The notes under the pieces are model-generated. The model did no database searches, was not told the origin of the DNA, and was given only the letters and a program-made list of their open reading frames with translations. A stretch of 6,104 nt of DNA from JAGMDK01 sp023128695 (GTDB lineage: Bacteria > Planctomycetota > Phycisphaerae > UBA1845 > Fen-1342): assembly GCA_030628805.1 (NCBI GenBank), contig DAOVQG010000284.1, positions 1 to 6,104 on the forward strand, given 5' to 3'. Each line of letters starts with the position of its first letter. Within the stretch, counting starts at the first letter, position 1. The position numbers and the translations under genes are program-made. Of the stretch, positions 4,967 to 6,104 are shown one piece after another.

Positions 4967-6029
4967 TACGACGCAGCGGTTCGGCGTGGGCATCAGCGCG
5001 GATCAGCGCTACTGGACCTTCCCGGTGTCCGACGGTGGAGGCGTGGTCGCGGTGAAGCACCACCGCGTCAATCCGGCGGGTGACGGGCCAAAGTGTTTTT
5101 GGCTTCCGAAGGGCACCGAGTCACGACGGTTGTTCCCGGTGTGGCTGGACGCGCCCGGCCCGGCGTGGCTCTGCCCCGGTGAGTTGAAAGCACTGGCCGT
5201 GATTGCGGCGGGACGGTCGGCGGTCGGTATCACGGCCGGCGAAACGACGGACTTGCCCGACGGGCTGGCGAAGCTGCTGCGCGGCCGGGCTGTCGCGGTG
5301 GTCGGCGACAACGACCGACAAGGACGGGAGTGGGTACGGAAAACGCTGGCGACGCTCGGCGACGCTGAGATTGACGCACGGGCGGTTGACCTGGGGCTGG
5401 GCAAAGCGGACGGGTTGAAAGACATCGGCGACCTAATCCGCCAATGGGCGATTGACGATGTAAAAGGGCCGGAAGCAATCGCGGCCGCGCTGGACGATGC
5501 ATACGAGCGCTCTGACCCGTGGCGTTCGTTTACGCTGGCCGGGATATGGGCGGATCGGGCGACGTGGGCGGGCGTGGTGCACGTTCCGACCCGACTGCGG
5601 GAGCTTGACAACGGCTTGGGCGGCGGGCTGCGCGTCGGCGGTATGCACCTGTTCGTCGGCAAGTCGGGGCGGGCGAAGTCGCAAACCGTCACACAGATTG
5701 CCGTCAACGCGGCGGCGGCGAGCGTTCCGGTCGGGTTCGTGTCGCTCGAAATGTCCCGGCGCGACCTGGCACACTTGGTTGCGGCGAACCTAGCGGACGT
5801 GCCACGCTCGTTGATCGGTAACGGGCGGCTGTCGGGCGAGTATGCGGAGCGGTTACGGCAGACCGTCCAGCGCGACGCGGGCTTACCGCTTACGCTGGTC
5901 GATGATGCGTTCTGGCAGGGTCCGCTGACACGTTCTAGTTTGGCTCGTATTGTCGCGGACGGCTGCCGACGCTTTGGCTGGTGGCTTGTCGTGCTCGATT
6001 ATCTCGGGCTAGCAGTCTGTCGGACTTAG
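4617..6029 (+). CDS. TOPRIM primase plus DnaB-like helicase part, C-terminally truncated
   Basis: Genuine coding in this frame starts near 4791. The 58 or so residues before it are the zinc-finger region read out of frame, so the ATG at 4617 is only nominal and no good ribosome binding site is seen further down. A helical linker leads to a TOPRIM-like domain with the glutamate of CPGELKAL (E189) and the acidic pair in GDND (D231, D233), expected to hold metal for primer synthesis. A RecA-type helicase core follows: Walker A GKSGRAKS (348-355), SLEMS (376-380) and Walker B VVLDYLGL (D461). This order resembles bifunctional primase-helicases such as T7 gp4 and the DnaB family. The frame stops nine residues after the Walker B aspartate, so the later helicase motifs and arginine finger are missing. 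It is probably a non-functional remnant unless joined in a way not visible here. Confidence 0.75.
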   Translation: MNGQVAGFTRKTACGSTPVTVARGTVTNGRAMCWTWYAARKVLTSKARFTCWVSRRHTPAEVAETGRHATQRLRVTGRGRPKPEIDADRLAREAAQRLQADKAALKKLWNTRAVDVDTTQRFGVGISADQRYWTFPVSDGGGVVAVKHHRVNPAGDGPKCFWLPKGTESRRLFPVWLDAPGPAWLCPGELKALAVIAAGRSAVGITAGETTDLPDGLAKLLRGRAVAVVGDNDRQGREWVRKTLATLGDAEIDARAVDLGLGKADGLKDIGDLIRQWAIDDVKGPEAIAAALDDAYERSDPWRSFTLAGIWADRATWAGVVHVPTRLRELDNGLGGGLRVGGMHLFVGKSGRAKSQTVTQIAVNAAAASVPVGFVSLEMSRRDLAHLVAANLADVPRSLIGNGRLSGEYAERLRQTVQRDAGLPLTLVDDAFWQGPLTRSSLARIVADGCRRFGWWLVVLDYLGLAVCRT

Positions 6030-6104
6030 CCGTTTTGTGGCTTTCTATGCCTCTCTTCGGTGTCTGGACCCTGGGGTGCCGACCCACATGGGCGCGCTCC
6101 CACG
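6009..6104. mobile_element. Possible insertion-sequence end truncating the helicase
   Basis: Helicase similarity ends at DYLGL and the sequence changes character at about 6009, where CTAG (6009-6012) is followed by GCAGTCTGTCGGACTTAG. That end resembles, from memory, terminal inverted repeats of IS5/IS1182-like elements, and CTAG fits the YTAR type of target. The remaining bases to the edge show no open frame I recognise. No second end or transposase is in the window, so this is a suggestion only. Confidence 0.3.

Noticed and set aside
4277..4993. 238-residue frame on the minus strand
   Set aside because: It is antisense to the iterons and the CHC2 domain. Its composition is typical of a shadow frame in GC-rich DNA.

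Overview
The window looks like accessory DNA from a GC-rich environmental bacterium. It carries a fragment of a type I restriction system, an orphan gene, and a compact phage- or plasmid-like replication module, with apparent breaks at both ends. The excisionase-like protein and the primase-helicase resemble, from memory, proteins in planctomycete mobile elements. That taxonomic hint is weak and untested. No rRNA, tRNA, CRISPR array, integrase or complete transposase gene is visible.

Left part (1-2554): after about 100 bases of AT-richer, unrecognised sequence, the reading frame joins a type I restriction HsdR subunit just after the point where its nuclease domain should be. The SF2 helicase/translocase motor and C-terminal region look complete, but the PD-(D/E)xK nuclease domain is missing, and no HsdM or HsdS is in the window. 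Middle part (2555-3505): two repeat-bearing intergenic stretches flank an unrecognised 209-residue gene with a possible C-terminal DNA-binding region.

Right part (3506-6029): a tightly packed operon runs left to right. It contains an AlpA/excisionase-like helix-turn-helix protein, a 49-residue small protein, a winged-helix replication-initiator candidate, and a CHC2 zinc-finger primase fused by homology (but not by frame) to a TOPRIM plus DnaB-like helicase. Adjacent starts and stops overlap as ATGA or GTGA. The most striking element lies inside the initiator gene: six copies of a 16-bp imperfect palindrome, GGGTA-N6-TACCC, four of them in perfect head-to-tail register. The 16-bp period is not a multiple of three, so the repeats are translated in all three frames, which points to selection on the DNA. 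This recalls the phage lambda arrangement, where the origin iterons lie inside the initiator gene O and helicase-recruiting functions follow. Here the downstream partner appears to be the primase-helicase itself.

The module looks decayed. The primase-helicase changes frame near 4787-4858, and its helicase domain stops right after Walker B, at about 6009, where the sequence changes to something resembling the end of an insertion sequence. Functional claims rest on motifs read by eye, without any database search.
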